This document shows, piece by piece, positions 51,986 through 63,879 of a stretch of 64,000 bases of DNA. The DNA comes from Pseudomonas baltica (GTDB lineage: Bacteria > Pseudomonadota > Gammaproteobacteria > Pseudomonadales > Pseudomonadaceae), in NCBI RefSeq assembly GCF_031880315.1, contig NZ_CP134771.1, positions 3,246,001-3,310,000 of the forward strand, read 5' to 3'. Both the position numbers and the translations under genes were made by a program. The notes below the pieces were generated by a model. That model saw nothing but the letters and a program-made list of their open reading frames with translations. It did no database searches and was not told the DNA's origin. Position 1 is the stretch's first letter; every line of letters starts with the position of its first letter.

Positions 51986-53333
51986 GTCCGGCGGTATTGG
52001 CGCCTACTTCAAAGGCAAACCTTCGCTCGAAGGCCAGCCGATGCCCGAGGTCAACAAGGCGCTCATCGATGACGCCCCGCGTATCGTGCGCCTGACCATC
52101 TGGGCGGTGATCGCCTTCTTTACCTTCCTGGTGCTGTGGGCTCACTTCGCGGTGATCGATGAAGTGACCAAGGGCGAAGGCAAGGCTATCCCCTCGTCGA
52201 AGATCCAGAAGATCCAGAACCTGGAAGGCGGCATCGTCGCGCAGATCTACGTGCACGAAGGCGAGATCGTCGACGCCGGTGCGCCGTTGATCCGCCTCGA
52301 TGACACGCGCTTCAAGTCCAACGTCGGCGAGACCGATGCTGACCGCGTGGCCGCCGAGCTGCGGGTCGAGCGCCTGAGCGCCGAGGTCGACGGCCGGCCA
52401 CTGAACTTCACCGCTGATGTGCGCCAGCGCGCGCCCAAGCAGACGGCCGACGAAGAGTCGCTGTACCAGAGCCGTCGCCAGCAATTGGGCGATGAAATCG
52501 GCGGCTTGCAGCAGCAGTTGGTGCAGCGCCAGCAAGAACTGCGCGAATACCAGTCCAAGCAGGAGCAATACCGCAACAGCCTCGGCCTGTTGCGCCAGGA
52601 GATCGGCATGTCCGAACCGCTGGTCGCTCAGGGTGCGGTGTCGCCGGTCGAAATGCTGCGGCTCAAGCGCTCGGAAGTCGAGACGCGTGGGCAGATGGAC
52701 TCCACCGGGCTGGCGATTCCGCGCGCTCAGGCGGCTATCAATGAAGTGCAGCGCAAAGTCGACGAGACCCGTGGCAAGTTCCGCAGTGACGCCCTGACCC
52801 AGCTCAACGAAGCACGTACTAACCTCAACAAGGCGCAGGCCACGTCCAAGGGCCTGGAAGACCGGGTCAGCCGGACCATGGTCACCTCACCCGTGCGCGG
52901 CATCATCAAGCAGTTGCTGGTGAATACCGTCGGCGGCGTGATCCAGCCGGGCAGCGACCTGGTGGAAGTGGTGCCATTGGACGACACCTTGCTGGTGGAG
53001 GCGCGTATTCGTCCACAGGACATCGCCTTCCTGCACCCTGGCCAGGAAGCGATCGTCAAGTTCAGCGCCTATGACTACACCATCTATGGCGGCCTGAAGG
53101 CCAAGCTCGAACAGATCGGCGCCGACACCATTCAGGACGAGGACAAGAAGAACACTTATTACGTGATCACCTTGCGCACCGAGAAGAGCCACCTGGGCAC
53201 CGATGAAAAGCCGCTGTTGATCATCCCCGGGATGGTGGCGTCGGTGGATATCATCACTGGCAAGAAGAGCGTGCTGAGCTATCTGCTCAAGCCGATCATC
53301 CGTGCCCGGGCCGAGGCGCTGCACGAGCGGTGA
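51975..53333 (+). CDS. lapC: HlyD-family membrane-fusion protein of the LapA secretion system
   Basis: A 452-residue adaptor. It has a short cytoplasmic N-terminus, one membrane helix (about residues 38-58), a long coiled coil (about 155-300) and the conserved C-terminal HlyD region with TPVRGIIKQL-like sequence (here TSPVRGIIKQLLVNTVGG). It bridges LapB and LapE. It overlaps lapB by 11 bp and is followed by a hairpin terminator. Confidence 0.93.
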   Translation: MLLKSGGIGAYFKGKPSLEGQPMPEVNKALIDDAPRIVRLTIWAVIAFFTFLVLWAHFAVIDEVTKGEGKAIPSSKIQKIQNLEGGIVAQIYVHEGEIVDAGAPLIRLDDTRFKSNVGETDADRVAAELRVERLSAEVDGRPLNFTADVRQRAPKQTADEESLYQSRRQQLGDEIGGLQQQLVQRQQELREYQSKQEQYRNSLGLLRQEIGMSEPLVAQGAVSPVEMLRLKRSEVETRGQMDSTGLAIPRAQAAINEVQRKVDETRGKFRSDALTQLNEARTNLNKAQATSKGLEDRVSRTMVTSPVRGIIKQLLVNTVGGVIQPGSDLVEVVPLDDTLLVEARIRPQDIAFLHPGQEAIVKFSAYDYTIYGGLKAKLEQIGADTIQDEDKKNTYYVITLRTEKSHLGTDEKPLLIIPGMVASVDIITGKKSVLSYLLKPIIRARAEALHER

Positions 53334-53348
53334 TGGCAGGGCTTCTGT

Positions 53349-53372
53349 TGGGAGCGGGCTTGCGCGCTCCCA
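53349..53372 (+). terminator. hairpin after lapC (REP-like)
   Basis: TGGGAGCG and CGCTCCCA form an 8-bp stem around an 8-nt loop, 16 bp after the lapC stop. A T-rich stretch (TTGTTTTTGGTTTTAT) follows about 15 bp later. The stem contains the half-REP motif GGGAGCGGGCTTGC. Confidence 0.6.
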
Positions 53373-53504
53373 CGGCGATTGCGCGTTGTTTTTGGTTTTA
53401 TGCTTAGCGCCAATCGGTATTTAGTTTCCTTTTTTTAGATCGTTATAGTTCTCCTCACGTAGCGTACCTTGCCCCGGGTCGCGCAAGTTTTTTGGAGAAC
53501 GATC

Positions 53505-54401
53505 ATGTCTTCGGCTTCTGTCGCTGCGCCAGCCTTCCAAGGCGCCCAGCAAGCGTTTGAAATCCGCCCCCTGGCCGGCAACGTCGGCGCCGAGATCATT
53601 GGCCTGGACCTGAGTCTGCCGGTCAACGACCAGGACTTCGCGCGCATTCATCGCGCCCACCTCGACTATCACGTGGTGGTGTTCCGCGGGCTGCACATCA
53701 CCCCGCAGCAACAGATCGACTTCAGCCGTCGTTTCGGCGTGCTGCAGATCCACGTGCTCAAGCAGTTCCTGCTGGCCAATCACCCGGAAATCCTCATCGT
53801 CTCGAACATCATCGAGAACGGCCAAGCCATCGGCCTGGGCGATGCGGGCAAATTCTGGCACTCGGATCTTTCCTATAAAGAGCTGCCGAGCCTGGGATCG
53901 ATGCTCTACGCCCAAGAGCTCCCAGCCGAAGGCGGCGACACGCTGTTTGCCGATATGCACAAAGCCTACGACGGCTTGCCGCAAGCATTGCGCGAGGCCA
54001 TCGATGGACGCAAAGCGTCACATTCCTACACCGCGCGTTACAGCGAGACCAAATTCGAAGGCAACTGGCGTCCGACCCTCACCCCCGAGCAACTGGCTCA
54101 GGTGCAGGTGGTCGACCACCCGATCGTGCGCACCCATCCTGAAACCGGGCGCAAGGCGCTGTTCGTCAGCGAGGGTTTCACGACCAATATCGTCGGCTTG
54201 CCGGTAGATGAGAGCCAGCAGATCCTCACTGAGCTGTACGCCCACAGCGTGCGTCCGGAAAACATCCATCGCCATCAGTGGCAGGACGGCGACATGGTGT
54301 TCTGGGACAACCGCTCCCTGATCCACCTGGCCGCTGGCTGCCCGAGCCATATGCGCCGCAAGCTGCTGCGCACCACCATCCAGGGCGACGCGCCGTTCTG
54401 A
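53505..54401 (+). CDS. TauD/TfdA-family 2-oxoglutarate-dependent dioxygenase
   Basis: A 298-residue Fe(II)/2-oxoglutarate dioxygenase. The iron ligands are His119 and Asp121 (FWHSDLSY) and His274 (SLIHLA); Arg289 (LLRTTI), 15 residues after the distal His, would bind 2-oxoglutarate as in TauD. TauD and AtsK release sulfite or aldehydes from sulfonates or sulfate esters. ATG at 53505 has GGAG 9 bp upstream; an earlier in-frame start adds a low-quality segment. It heads an operon with an SsuABC-like importer, so the imported compound is probably its substrate. Confidence 0.85.
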   Translation: MSSASVAAPAFQGAQQAFEIRPLAGNVGAEIIGLDLSLPVNDQDFARIHRAHLDYHVVVFRGLHITPQQQIDFSRRFGVLQIHVLKQFLLANHPEILIVSNIIENGQAIGLGDAGKFWHSDLSYKELPSLGSMLYAQELPAEGGDTLFADMHKAYDGLPQALREAIDGRKASHSYTARYSETKFEGNWRPTLTPEQLAQVQVVDHPIVRTHPETGRKALFVSEGFTTNIVGLPVDESQQILTELYAHSVRPENIHRHQWQDGDMVFWDNRSLIHLAAGCPSHMRRKLLRTTIQGDAPF

Positions 54402-54478
54402 TTCGCGACCCTCGAGCACACGTCATTATTTTGCACCCCGGCCGTTACGCCGGGGTTGTCCCGTTCAGGAGCTGAACC

Positions 54479-55498
54479 ATGTTCAAACGTATCAATCGCC
54501 TGGCAGCGACCATTGGCCTGGGTGTCAGCCTGGTGGCCGGCAGCCTGGTAGCCCCCGCCGCCGCGCAGGCTGAAGGCGAAATCCGCATCGCTGAACAGTT
54601 CGGCATCGTCTATCTGCTGCTCAACGTGGTGCGCGATCAGCACCTGATCGAGAAGTACGGCAAGCAGGAAGGCATCGACATCAAGGTCGACTGGATGCAG
54701 CTGTCCGGCGGCTCGGCGGTCAACGACGCGCTGCTGTCCGGCTCCATCGATATCGCCGGTGCCGGCGTCGGCCCGCTGCTGACCATCTGGGACCGCACCC
54801 ACGGCCGCCAGAACGTCAAGGCCGTGGCGTCGCTGGGCAACTTCCCTTACTACCTGTTAAGCAACAACCCCAACGTCAAGACCATCGCCGACTTCACCGA
54901 GAAAGACCGCATCGCTGTTCCGGCCGTGGGTGTCTCGGTGCAGTCGCGCTTCCTGCAATACGCTGCCGCCAAGCAGTGGGGTGACAAGTCGTTCGATCGA
55001 CTCGACAAGTACACCATCGCCCTGCCGCACCCGGACGCCAGTGCCGCGCTGATCGCCGGTGGCACCGAACTGTCGGGCCACTTCTCCAACCCGCCGTTCC
55101 AGGATCAAGAGCTGGCCAACCCTAACGTGCATGTGGTGCTCAACACCAACGATCTGCTGGGCCCGAACTCGCCGACCGTACTGTTCGCCACCGAGAAATT
55201 CCGCGAGAAGAATCCCAAGACCTACAAGGCGTTCGTCGAGGCGCTCGCTGAAGCCGCCGATTTCGCCCAGAAGGACAAAGGCGCGGCCGCCGATACCTAT
55301 ATCCGCGTGACCGGCGCCAAGATCGACCGCGCTGCACTGCTGAAGATCATCGACAACCCGCAGTTCGAATTCAGCATCACGCCTAAGGGCACTTACCCAC
55401 TGGCCGAGTTCATGTACCGCATCGGTGCGATCAAGAACAAGCCCGAGTCCTGGAAAGATTACTTCTTCCAGGATGAAAAACCGCTGCAGGGGAGCTGA
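54479..55498 (+). CDS. ABC transporter substrate-binding protein, SsuA/TauA (NMT1-like)
   Basis: A 339-residue periplasmic binding protein with a Sec signal peptide (about 30 residues, ending near PAAAQA). It has the family pattern of DWMQLSGGSAVNDALLSGSIDIAGAGVGP. It binds a sulfonate, sulfate ester or related small compound. It lies 77 bp after the dioxygenase and 6 bp before the ATPase gene. Confidence 0.88.
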   Translation: MFKRINRLAATIGLGVSLVAGSLVAPAAAQAEGEIRIAEQFGIVYLLLNVVRDQHLIEKYGKQEGIDIKVDWMQLSGGSAVNDALLSGSIDIAGAGVGPLLTIWDRTHGRQNVKAVASLGNFPYYLLSNNPNVKTIADFTEKDRIAVPAVGVSVQSRFLQYAAAKQWGDKSFDRLDKYTIALPHPDASAALIAGGTELSGHFSNPPFQDQELANPNVHVVLNTNDLLGPNSPTVLFATEKFREKNPKTYKAFVEALAEAADFAQKDKGAAADTYIRVTGAKIDRAALLKIIDNPQFEFSITPKGTYPLAEFMYRIGAIKNKPESWKDYFFQDEKPLQGS

Positions 55499-55504
55499 TC
55501 CGCC

Positions 55505-56368
55505 ATGAACGCACCTGTGCAAGGCCACGAGGCCAGCATCGCGCCTGACACCCGCGCTCAAGCGCTGCTGCAAGTCGACAACGTCAGTCTGCAATACCGC
55601 ACTGCTCACAGCGTGGTGCAGGCGACCCACCAGGTCAGTTTCGAAGTCGACCGCAGCGACCGTTTCGTGCTGCTCGGCCCTTCGGGTTGTGGCAAGTCGA
55701 CGCTGCTCAAGGCAGTGGCTGGCTTTCATAGCCCCACCGAAGGCCAGATCAGCCTCGACGGCGAGCGAGTCGAGGGACCTGGCCCGGACCGCATCGTGGT
55801 CTTTCAGGAATTCGACCAGCTGCCGCCGTGGAAAACAGTCAAGCAGAACGTCATGTTTCCGCTCCTGGCATCGCGCACCCTCAAGCGCATGGAAGCCGAA
55901 GAGCGTGCCCTGCACTATCTCGACAAAGTCGGCCTGGGCGGATTCGCCGATGCCTATCCGCACACGCTGTCGGGCGGTATGAAGGCACGGGTCGCCATTG
56001 CCCGCGCGTTGGCCATGCAGCCCAAGATCCTGCTGATGGACGAGCCTTTTGCTGCACTGGATGCCCTGACCCGGCGCAAGATGCAGGAAGAGCTGCTGCT
56101 GTTGTGGGAAGAAGTGCGCTTCACGCTGCTGTTCGTCACGCACTCGATCGAGGAGGCGCTGGTGGTGGGTAATCGCATCCTGCTGCTGTCGCCCCATCCC
56201 GGCCGCGTGCGTGCCGAGGTGCACAGTCATCAGTACAACATGCACAGCCTGGGTGGCGATGGCTTCCAGGCGACCGCTCGACGCATTCACCGGTTGCTGT
56301 TCGATGAGGATCAGGCCCCCGTGCCGGAAACCATCGAGCACTTCGCCGACATCCGTATCGCTTACTGA
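55505..56368 (+). CDS. ABC transporter ATP-binding protein, SsuB/TauB-like
   Basis: A 287-residue ATPase with Walker A GPSGCGKSTLL, Q-loop VVFQEFDQLPPW, signature LSGGMKARVAIARAL and Walker B LLMDEPFAALDALTRRKMQEEL, typical of nitrate/sulfonate/taurine importers. A ~40-residue C-terminal tail follows the cassette. It powers the importer with the adjacent permease (16-bp gap). Confidence 0.91.
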   Translation: MNAPVQGHEASIAPDTRAQALLQVDNVSLQYRTAHSVVQATHQVSFEVDRSDRFVLLGPSGCGKSTLLKAVAGFHSPTEGQISLDGERVEGPGPDRIVVFQEFDQLPPWKTVKQNVMFPLLASRTLKRMEAEERALHYLDKVGLGGFADAYPHTLSGGMKARVAIARALAMQPKILLMDEPFAALDALTRRKMQEELLLLWEEVRFTLLFVTHSIEEALVVGNRILLLSPHPGRVRAEVHSHQYNMHSLGGDGFQATARRIHRLLFDEDQAPVPETIEHFADIRIAY

Positions 56369-56384
56369 CAGGGGAGACCTGACC

Positions 56385-57245
56385 ATGACCCATCCCCTGA
56401 GACAGGAATACGAGGTCGTTCTGGAGCCGCTGAGCGGCATCGCCCTGGAACGAGAAATCAGCGTGTGGCAGCGCCTCTGGCAACAAGGCTGGTTGCGCAA
56501 GAGCCTGATCCTGGTGCTGCTGGCCATCGCCTGGGAAGTGGCCGCGCGCTATACCGATAACGATCTGCTGCTGCCGAGCTTTCTGCAGACGGCCAAGGCC
56601 TTGGCCGAGGGCATGTGGAGCGGTGAGCTGCCGGCCAAGGTGGCGGTATCGCTGGTGGTGCTGATCAAGGGCTATCTGATTGGTATCGTGCTGGCCTTCG
56701 GCTTGACGACGCTGGCTGTGTCGACCCAGTTCGGCCGTGATCTGCTGGGCACCCTGACGTCGATGTTCAACCCGCTGCCTGCCATTGCCTTGCTGCCGTT
56801 GGCGCTGCTGTGGTTCGGCCTGGGCGACAACAGCCTGATTTTCGTGCTGGTGCACTCGGTGCTGTGGACCATGGCGCTGAACACCTACACGGGCTTCCTG
56901 GGCGTGTCCGATACGCTGCGCATGGCCGGCCGCAACTATGGGCTCAAGGGCGTGCGTTTCGTGGCGCTGATCCTGGTGCCGGCGGCGTTGCCGTCGATTC
57001 TGTCAGGGCTGAAGATCGGCTGGGCATTTGCCTGGCGCACGCTGGTGGCGGCGGAGCTGGTATTCGGTGCCACGGGCGGTAAAGGCGGGCTGGGGTGGTA
57101 CATCTTCCAGAACCGCAACGAGCTGTACACCGACAAGGTGTTCGCTGGGCTGGCGGTGGTGATTTTGATCGGGCTGCTGGTGGAGAACCTGGTGTTCGCT
57201 ACCCTCGAACGCGTCACGGTGAAGCGCTGGGGCATGCAGCGCTGA
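56385..57245 (+). CDS. ABC transporter permease, SsuC/TauC-like
   Basis: A 286-residue inner-membrane permease with about six helices. The EAA-type loop reads GRNYGLKGVRFVALILVPAALPSILSGLKIG. The ATG at 56385 has a GGGGAG ribosome-binding site 9 bp upstream; a longer in-frame ORF overlaps the ATPase gene and is rejected. It is the last gene of the dioxygenase-importer operon and converges on lapD. Confidence 0.9.
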   Translation: MTHPLRQEYEVVLEPLSGIALEREISVWQRLWQQGWLRKSLILVLLAIAWEVAARYTDNDLLLPSFLQTAKALAEGMWSGELPAKVAVSLVVLIKGYLIGIVLAFGLTTLAVSTQFGRDLLGTLTSMFNPLPAIALLPLALLWFGLGDNSLIFVLVHSVLWTMALNTYTGFLGVSDTLRMAGRNYGLKGVRFVALILVPAALPSILSGLKIGWAFAWRTLVAAELVFGATGGKGGLGWYIFQNRNELYTDKVFAGLAVVILIGLLVENLVFATLERVTVKRWGMQR

Positions 57246-57265
57246 AATATGCGCTAGCCGTGCAG

Positions 57266-57340
57266 GCCTCTTCGCCAGCAAGCTGTGCTCCCACAGGATT
57301 GATTCACGCTGTGGGAGTGTAGCTTGCTAGCGAAGCAGGC
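57266..57340. repeat. REP inverted-repeat pair between convergent genes
   Basis: Two ~30-bp arms (57266-57296 and 57310-57340) are reverse complements with few mismatches and include the REP core CTCCCACAG and AGCTTGCT. Located between the permease (+) and lapD (-) stops, it is likely a bidirectional terminator. Confidence 0.85.
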
Positions 57341-57349
57341 GACGCGGCC

Positions 57350-59296
57350 TCACTGCCAGGGCGCAGGCTCGCCGATCAGGCGGCCCTGTACACCCTGGAT
57401 GCCCATCTCGCGAATCACCTGCATCTCCCCTTCCGTCTCCACGCGCTCGGCAATCAACGGCAGATCGATGCTGTGGGCAGCGCGCTGGATGGCTTCGATG
57501 AACAGACGCTTGTGGCTTTCTTCATCAATCGCGCGGATGTAGCTGCCGTCGATTTTCAGGTACGCCAGGCCGAGGTTGGCCAGGTTGCCGATCATGCTGA
57601 AGCGGCCACCAAAGCGCTGCAGGCTCAGGCTGTAGCCGAGGCTACGCAGGCGCTTGGTGATCTGCTCGAGCGCCGCTTGTTCCGGCACCTGTTCTTCACC
57701 GACTTCCAGCGTCAGGCGCTTGCCCAGAGCGGGATAGTGGGCCAGCAGGTCATAGACGCGGTTGAGCGAGTGCGGATCTGCCAGGGTCGCACCGGAGAGA
57801 TTGAGTGCGAGTGGGTGGTCGTGCTCCTGCAGGTGCTTGAACACCAGTTCGATCATCATGCGATCCAGGCGCGCCGACCAGCCAAAGCGTTCGACCCAGG
57901 GCAGGAAGCGCCCCGCAGCAACGGTGCCGCCTTTGCCGTCGCGCAGGCGCGACATGACCTTGTGATGCATCACCTGCTGCGGATCATTGCTACCCACCAC
58001 CGGCTGGAAGTACAGCTCGAAGCGGCCGTGCTCCAAGGCGTGATCCAGCAAGCTGTGCCAGGCGTGATGGTCTTCGATGACGGCCGGCAAGCTGTCTTGA
58101 GCCAGGCACACCCAGTTGCTGTCACCTTGAGCTTCGGCCTGCGAAAGGGCCTGATCTGCCAGTGTCAGCAGCTCCTGGATCGAATCGCCGGGGTTGTACG
58201 GGGCCAGACCGAGGGACGCCACTCTGGCCATGTCGGTAGCGCCGGTTTCGTGCAGGCTGGTGAGCGAGGCATCGACCAGTTGCGCGAACTGCCGAGCTTC
58301 GGCGCGGACCATGCCCGGGGCCAGCACAGCGAACTCGCCACCGCGGCTGCGGGCCACCAGATTCTGTGTCTCAGGGTACTTGGCACAGGCGCGAGACAGA
58401 TGCTCGCCAACGGCCTTGATCAATTCGTCGGTGCGCTGGCCACCCAGGCGCTGGTTGAGCCCGGCCAGGTCAGTGACGCGCAGCAATAGCAGGTAACCCG
58501 CACGGGCCTCTTCAATATTGCTGACGTGGGCGGTGAGCTGCATGTCGAAATAGCGGCGGTTGGCGAGGCCCGTGAGGCCGTCCTGATAGGACTCGATGCG
58601 CAGCTTCTCGCTACGCTCGCTTTCTTCGCGAAACAGCGCCTTGAGTTTCTCGACCATCTGGTTCATGGCCTGTACGACGCGGGCCAGTTCCGGCGTGCGC
58701 GGCAGCTCTTGCAGGCTGAGGAATTCGCGCCGGGCGATGGCATGGGATTGCTCGACCATGTAGTCCAATGGCTTGAGCTGGCGACGCAGCAGCAGAGCAC
58801 CCAGCACGGCGCTGACGGCGCCACACAGTAGCAGCCAGCCCAGGCTGCCCAGGGCGCTGTCCCATAACTTGGCGAGGGCGAACATCGGATGGCTGACCAC
58901 CTCGACCCGAGCGGCCTGCTGCCAGCCGCGGCTGACGATGGCGTCGCCACCAGCGGGGTCAAGGCCGATTAGCTTGACGAACCAGTGGGGCACACCGCCC
59001 TCGCCCGGTTCGGCATGGCGTTCGACCATGACCTTGTTGTTGCTCAGGTCGACTACTTTGATGTTGGCATAATAACCGCTGTCGAAGATCGAGCTGACCA
59101 TCAACTCGACCATGGCCGGGTCATCGATATTGGGCGTCAACGATAACGCCAGGGCCGTGGCGGCATCCTGGGCATGAGACCGCAACTGGTTGACGTACTG
59201 GGCGCGCGAGCTCTCGAGGCTGACCATGAAGCTGCCACTGAAGGCGACAATCAGGAACAGGCAAATGGCGATGAGCAATTGTTTGAACAGAGACAT
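57350..59296 (-). CDS. lapD: c-di-GMP receptor LapD, degenerate GGDEF-EAL inner-membrane protein
   Basis: A 648-residue protein with membrane helices at about residues 5-25 and 152-172 flanking a periplasmic domain. That domain includes Trp125 (RGWQQ), the residue by which LapD binds LapG. A HAMP linker follows, then a degenerate GGDEF domain (RGGEF in place of GGDEF) and a degenerate EAL domain (KVMSRL in place of EAL). It is catalytically inactive but binds c-di-GMP; when bound it sequesters LapG and protects LapA from cleavage. It lies 12 bp after lapG, in one operon. Confidence 0.95.
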   Translation of the reverse strand: MSLFKQLLIAICLFLIVAFSGSFMVSLESSRAQYVNQLRSHAQDAATALALSLTPNIDDPAMVELMVSSIFDSGYYANIKVVDLSNNKVMVERHAEPGEGGVPHWFVKLIGLDPAGGDAIVSRGWQQAARVEVVSHPMFALAKLWDSALGSLGWLLLCGAVSAVLGALLLRRQLKPLDYMVEQSHAIARREFLSLQELPRTPELARVVQAMNQMVEKLKALFREESERSEKLRIESYQDGLTGLANRRYFDMQLTAHVSNIEEARAGYLLLLRVTDLAGLNQRLGGQRTDELIKAVGEHLSRACAKYPETQNLVARSRGGEFAVLAPGMVRAEARQFAQLVDASLTSLHETGATDMARVASLGLAPYNPGDSIQELLTLADQALSQAEAQGDSNWVCLAQDSLPAVIEDHHAWHSLLDHALEHGRFELYFQPVVGSNDPQQVMHHKVMSRLRDGKGGTVAAGRFLPWVERFGWSARLDRMMIELVFKHLQEHDHPLALNLSGATLADPHSLNRVYDLLAHYPALGKRLTLEVGEEQVPEQAALEQITKRLRSLGYSLSLQRFGGRFSMIGNLANLGLAYLKIDGSYIRAIDEESHKRLFIEAIQRAAHSIDLPLIAERVETEGEMQVIREMGIQGVQGRLIGEPAPWQ

Positions 59297-59308
59297 CAGT
59301 GCTCCTGA

Positions 59309-59989
59309 TTAATTTTCGGGTTCAACGGGGAAGCCTTCTGCGGTCATCTTTTTCAGTACATCCTGCCAGCGGGACAGCCGCTTGGCATCACCGACCTTTT
59401 TATCACCCGCCGCACCGGTCAGCCATAAGCCTTCGGCGTTGAAGGAATAAACCGGCAGCAGGTCGGGCCGCTGGTTGGCGAACTTGATATCGTCCATCAG
59501 GCTGTCGAGTACCAACGGCATCGCGGTGGGACTGGAATAATAGGTCAGTACCATGTGCGCGCGGTTCTGCTGCAGTGCCTTGACGTAGGTGATGCGCAGC
59601 TTGTCGCTGGGGATGCCCAGGTGACGGAGGCTGAAGTACTTGGCGATGGCGTAGTCTTCGCAATCGCCGGCACCTTTCCACAGGGCCTCGATGGGCGTCG
59701 CCCAGTAATCGTCCACATGCCAGACGTCGATGTCCTCGGCGTAGCGTATCTGGTGGTTGAAGAACAGATTGACAACCTGCAGGCGCTGTACTTCGCTCAG
59801 CTGCTTCTGGGTGACCAGCAATTGCTGCCAGGCATCGATACGTTGCTTGCCCTGCCCCAGTGGCCCGTAGAGGGCTTCGGCGCGGCGGCTGATCAGGGAG
59901 AAGTCCCAATCGGCATGCAATCCACCGAGCAGCAGCGTACCGAGCAGCACGGCGAGCCCAAGGCGGCGCAGCATCCAGCGCAGGTTCAT
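59309..59989 (-). CDS. lapG: periplasmic cysteine protease LapG
   Basis: A 226-residue bacterial transglutaminase-like cysteine protease. The catalytic triad is visible with the spacing of known LapG proteins: Cys110 (GAGDCEDY, with Ca2+-binding Asp109 and Glu111), His145 (RAHMVL) and Asp162 (LVLDSL). A hydrophobic N-terminal signal sequence (about residues 9-26) directs it to the periplasm. I chose the ATG at 59987-59989; an upstream TTG at 59999-60001 would add four residues. It releases LapA by cutting in the retention module when LapD is not holding it. Confidence 0.94.
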   Translation of the reverse strand: MNLRWMLRRLGLAVLLGTLLLGGLHADWDFSLISRRAEALYGPLGQGKQRIDAWQQLLVTQKQLSEVQRLQVVNLFFNHQIRYAEDIDVWHVDDYWATPIEALWKGAGDCEDYAIAKYFSLRHLGIPSDKLRITYVKALQQNRAHMVLTYYSSPTAMPLVLDSLMDDIKFANQRPDLLPVYSFNAEGLWLTGAAGDKKVGDAKRLSRWQDVLKKMTAEGFPVEPEN

Positions 59990-60168
59990 ACGGCTCGCCA
60001 ATGCGTTCAGTCCGAGAAGGCAGGGGTCAGGAACGGCATGGTGCAGGGTCGATGGCTAAAAGACAATGGCACCATGCAATCACTCTTGTATCGTTCTACC
60101 GACCTTTATCGGCTGCGCAGGGGGTGAGCTTTAGGGCTTGAGACCTGGCGGGAGCCAGAAAGACAAAA

Positions 60169-60194
60169 CCCCCGCCTGCGCTAGCAGACGGGGG
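60169..60194 (-). terminator. Rho-independent terminator after distal 5S rRNA
   Basis: CCCCCGTCTGC-type stem (minus strand) with loop and mirror arm, followed by AAAAC/TTTT on the appropriate side. It ends 14 bp past the distal 5S gene and about 180 bp before lapG. Confidence 0.85.
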
Positions 60195-60208
60195 TTTCGG
60201 AATTCAAT

Positions 60209-60323
60209 CTTGACGATGACCTACTCTCACATGGGGAAACCCCACACTACCATCGGCGATGCATCGTTTCACTGCTGAGTTCGGGATGGGATCAGGTGGT
60301 TCCAATGCTCTATGGTCGTCAAG
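60209..60323 (-). rRNA. rrf: 5S ribosomal RNA, distal copy
   Basis: A 115-nt 5S gene with the conserved GATCCCATCCCGAACTCAG and GATGGTAGTGTGGGG segments. Its two ends (CTTGACGAC / GTCGTCAAG) pair. It is the second of two copies, offset by exactly 226 bp from the first. Confidence 0.92.
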
Positions 60324-60394
60324 AAATTCTGTAGCCGATCCGTCAACAGGTGACGTGTCAGCGAAAAACTTGAAGCTTCTACTTAAAGACAAAA

Positions 60395-60420
60395 CCCCCA
60401 CCTGCCTTCGCAGATGGGGG
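60395..60420 (-). terminator. Rho-independent terminator after proximal 5S rRNA
   Basis: Hairpin CCCCCATCTGCG-type stem (minus strand) followed by a T-run, near-identical in position and sequence to the one after the distal 5S gene. It lies between the two 5S copies. Confidence 0.8.
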
Positions 60421-60434
60421 TTTCGGAATTTAAT

Positions 60435-60549
60435 CTTGACGATGACCTACTCTCACATGGGGAAACCCCACACTACCATCGGCGATGCATCGTTTCACTG
60501 CTGAGTTCGGGATGGGATCAGGTGGTTCCAATGCTCTATGGTCGTCAAG
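60435..60549 (-). rRNA. rrf: 5S ribosomal RNA, proximal copy
   Basis: 115 nt, essentially identical to the distal copy. It follows the 23S gene after a ~163-bp spacer. Confidence 0.92.
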
Positions 60550-60712
60550 AAATTCTGTTTGCCAGCAGACCGTTTGGGCGGTCTTCCAGCGAATCGGGCA
60601 TGTGATAATTTGTGGGTGTCGCTTCAGAGTCGACGAACTTTCGGTTCGTGTCATCTCTACAGTCACCGCAATCTGATGCTCTTTCGAGTCGCAAATTGCT
60701 TGGGTGTTATAT

Positions 60713-63602
<2,890 letters not shown>

Positions 63603-63879
63603 ATATAACCCCAAGCAATCTGGTTATACTGTGAAGACGACATTCGCCGAAAATTCGCAAAACTCTTAAGAGTCACTCACAAATTTTACCTTAGCCTGAA
63701 TGAACACCAGTGAAAGTGTCATCCAGTCTATCTTTCTATCACATACCCAAATTTTTAAAGAACGGTTCTGAAAAAGATCAGAGCTAAATATTCAAAGCGA
63801 ATATTTAGCTCTGCGCTTTTACAAACGCATGAATCAAGCAATTCGTGTGGGAGCTCATGAGACAGCTGATGTCGTCGAT
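63603..63879 (-). other. 16S-23S internal transcribed spacer without tRNA genes
   Basis: About 278 bp. On the minus strand it holds a boxA-like element GTTCTTTAAAAATTT (63749-63763) and a perfect 14-bp hairpin AGAGCTAAATATTC / GAATATTTAGCTCT with a 5-nt loop (63780-63812). No tRNA-Ile or tRNA-Ala sequence is present, although most Pseudomonas rRNA operons carry both here. Confidence 0.85.
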
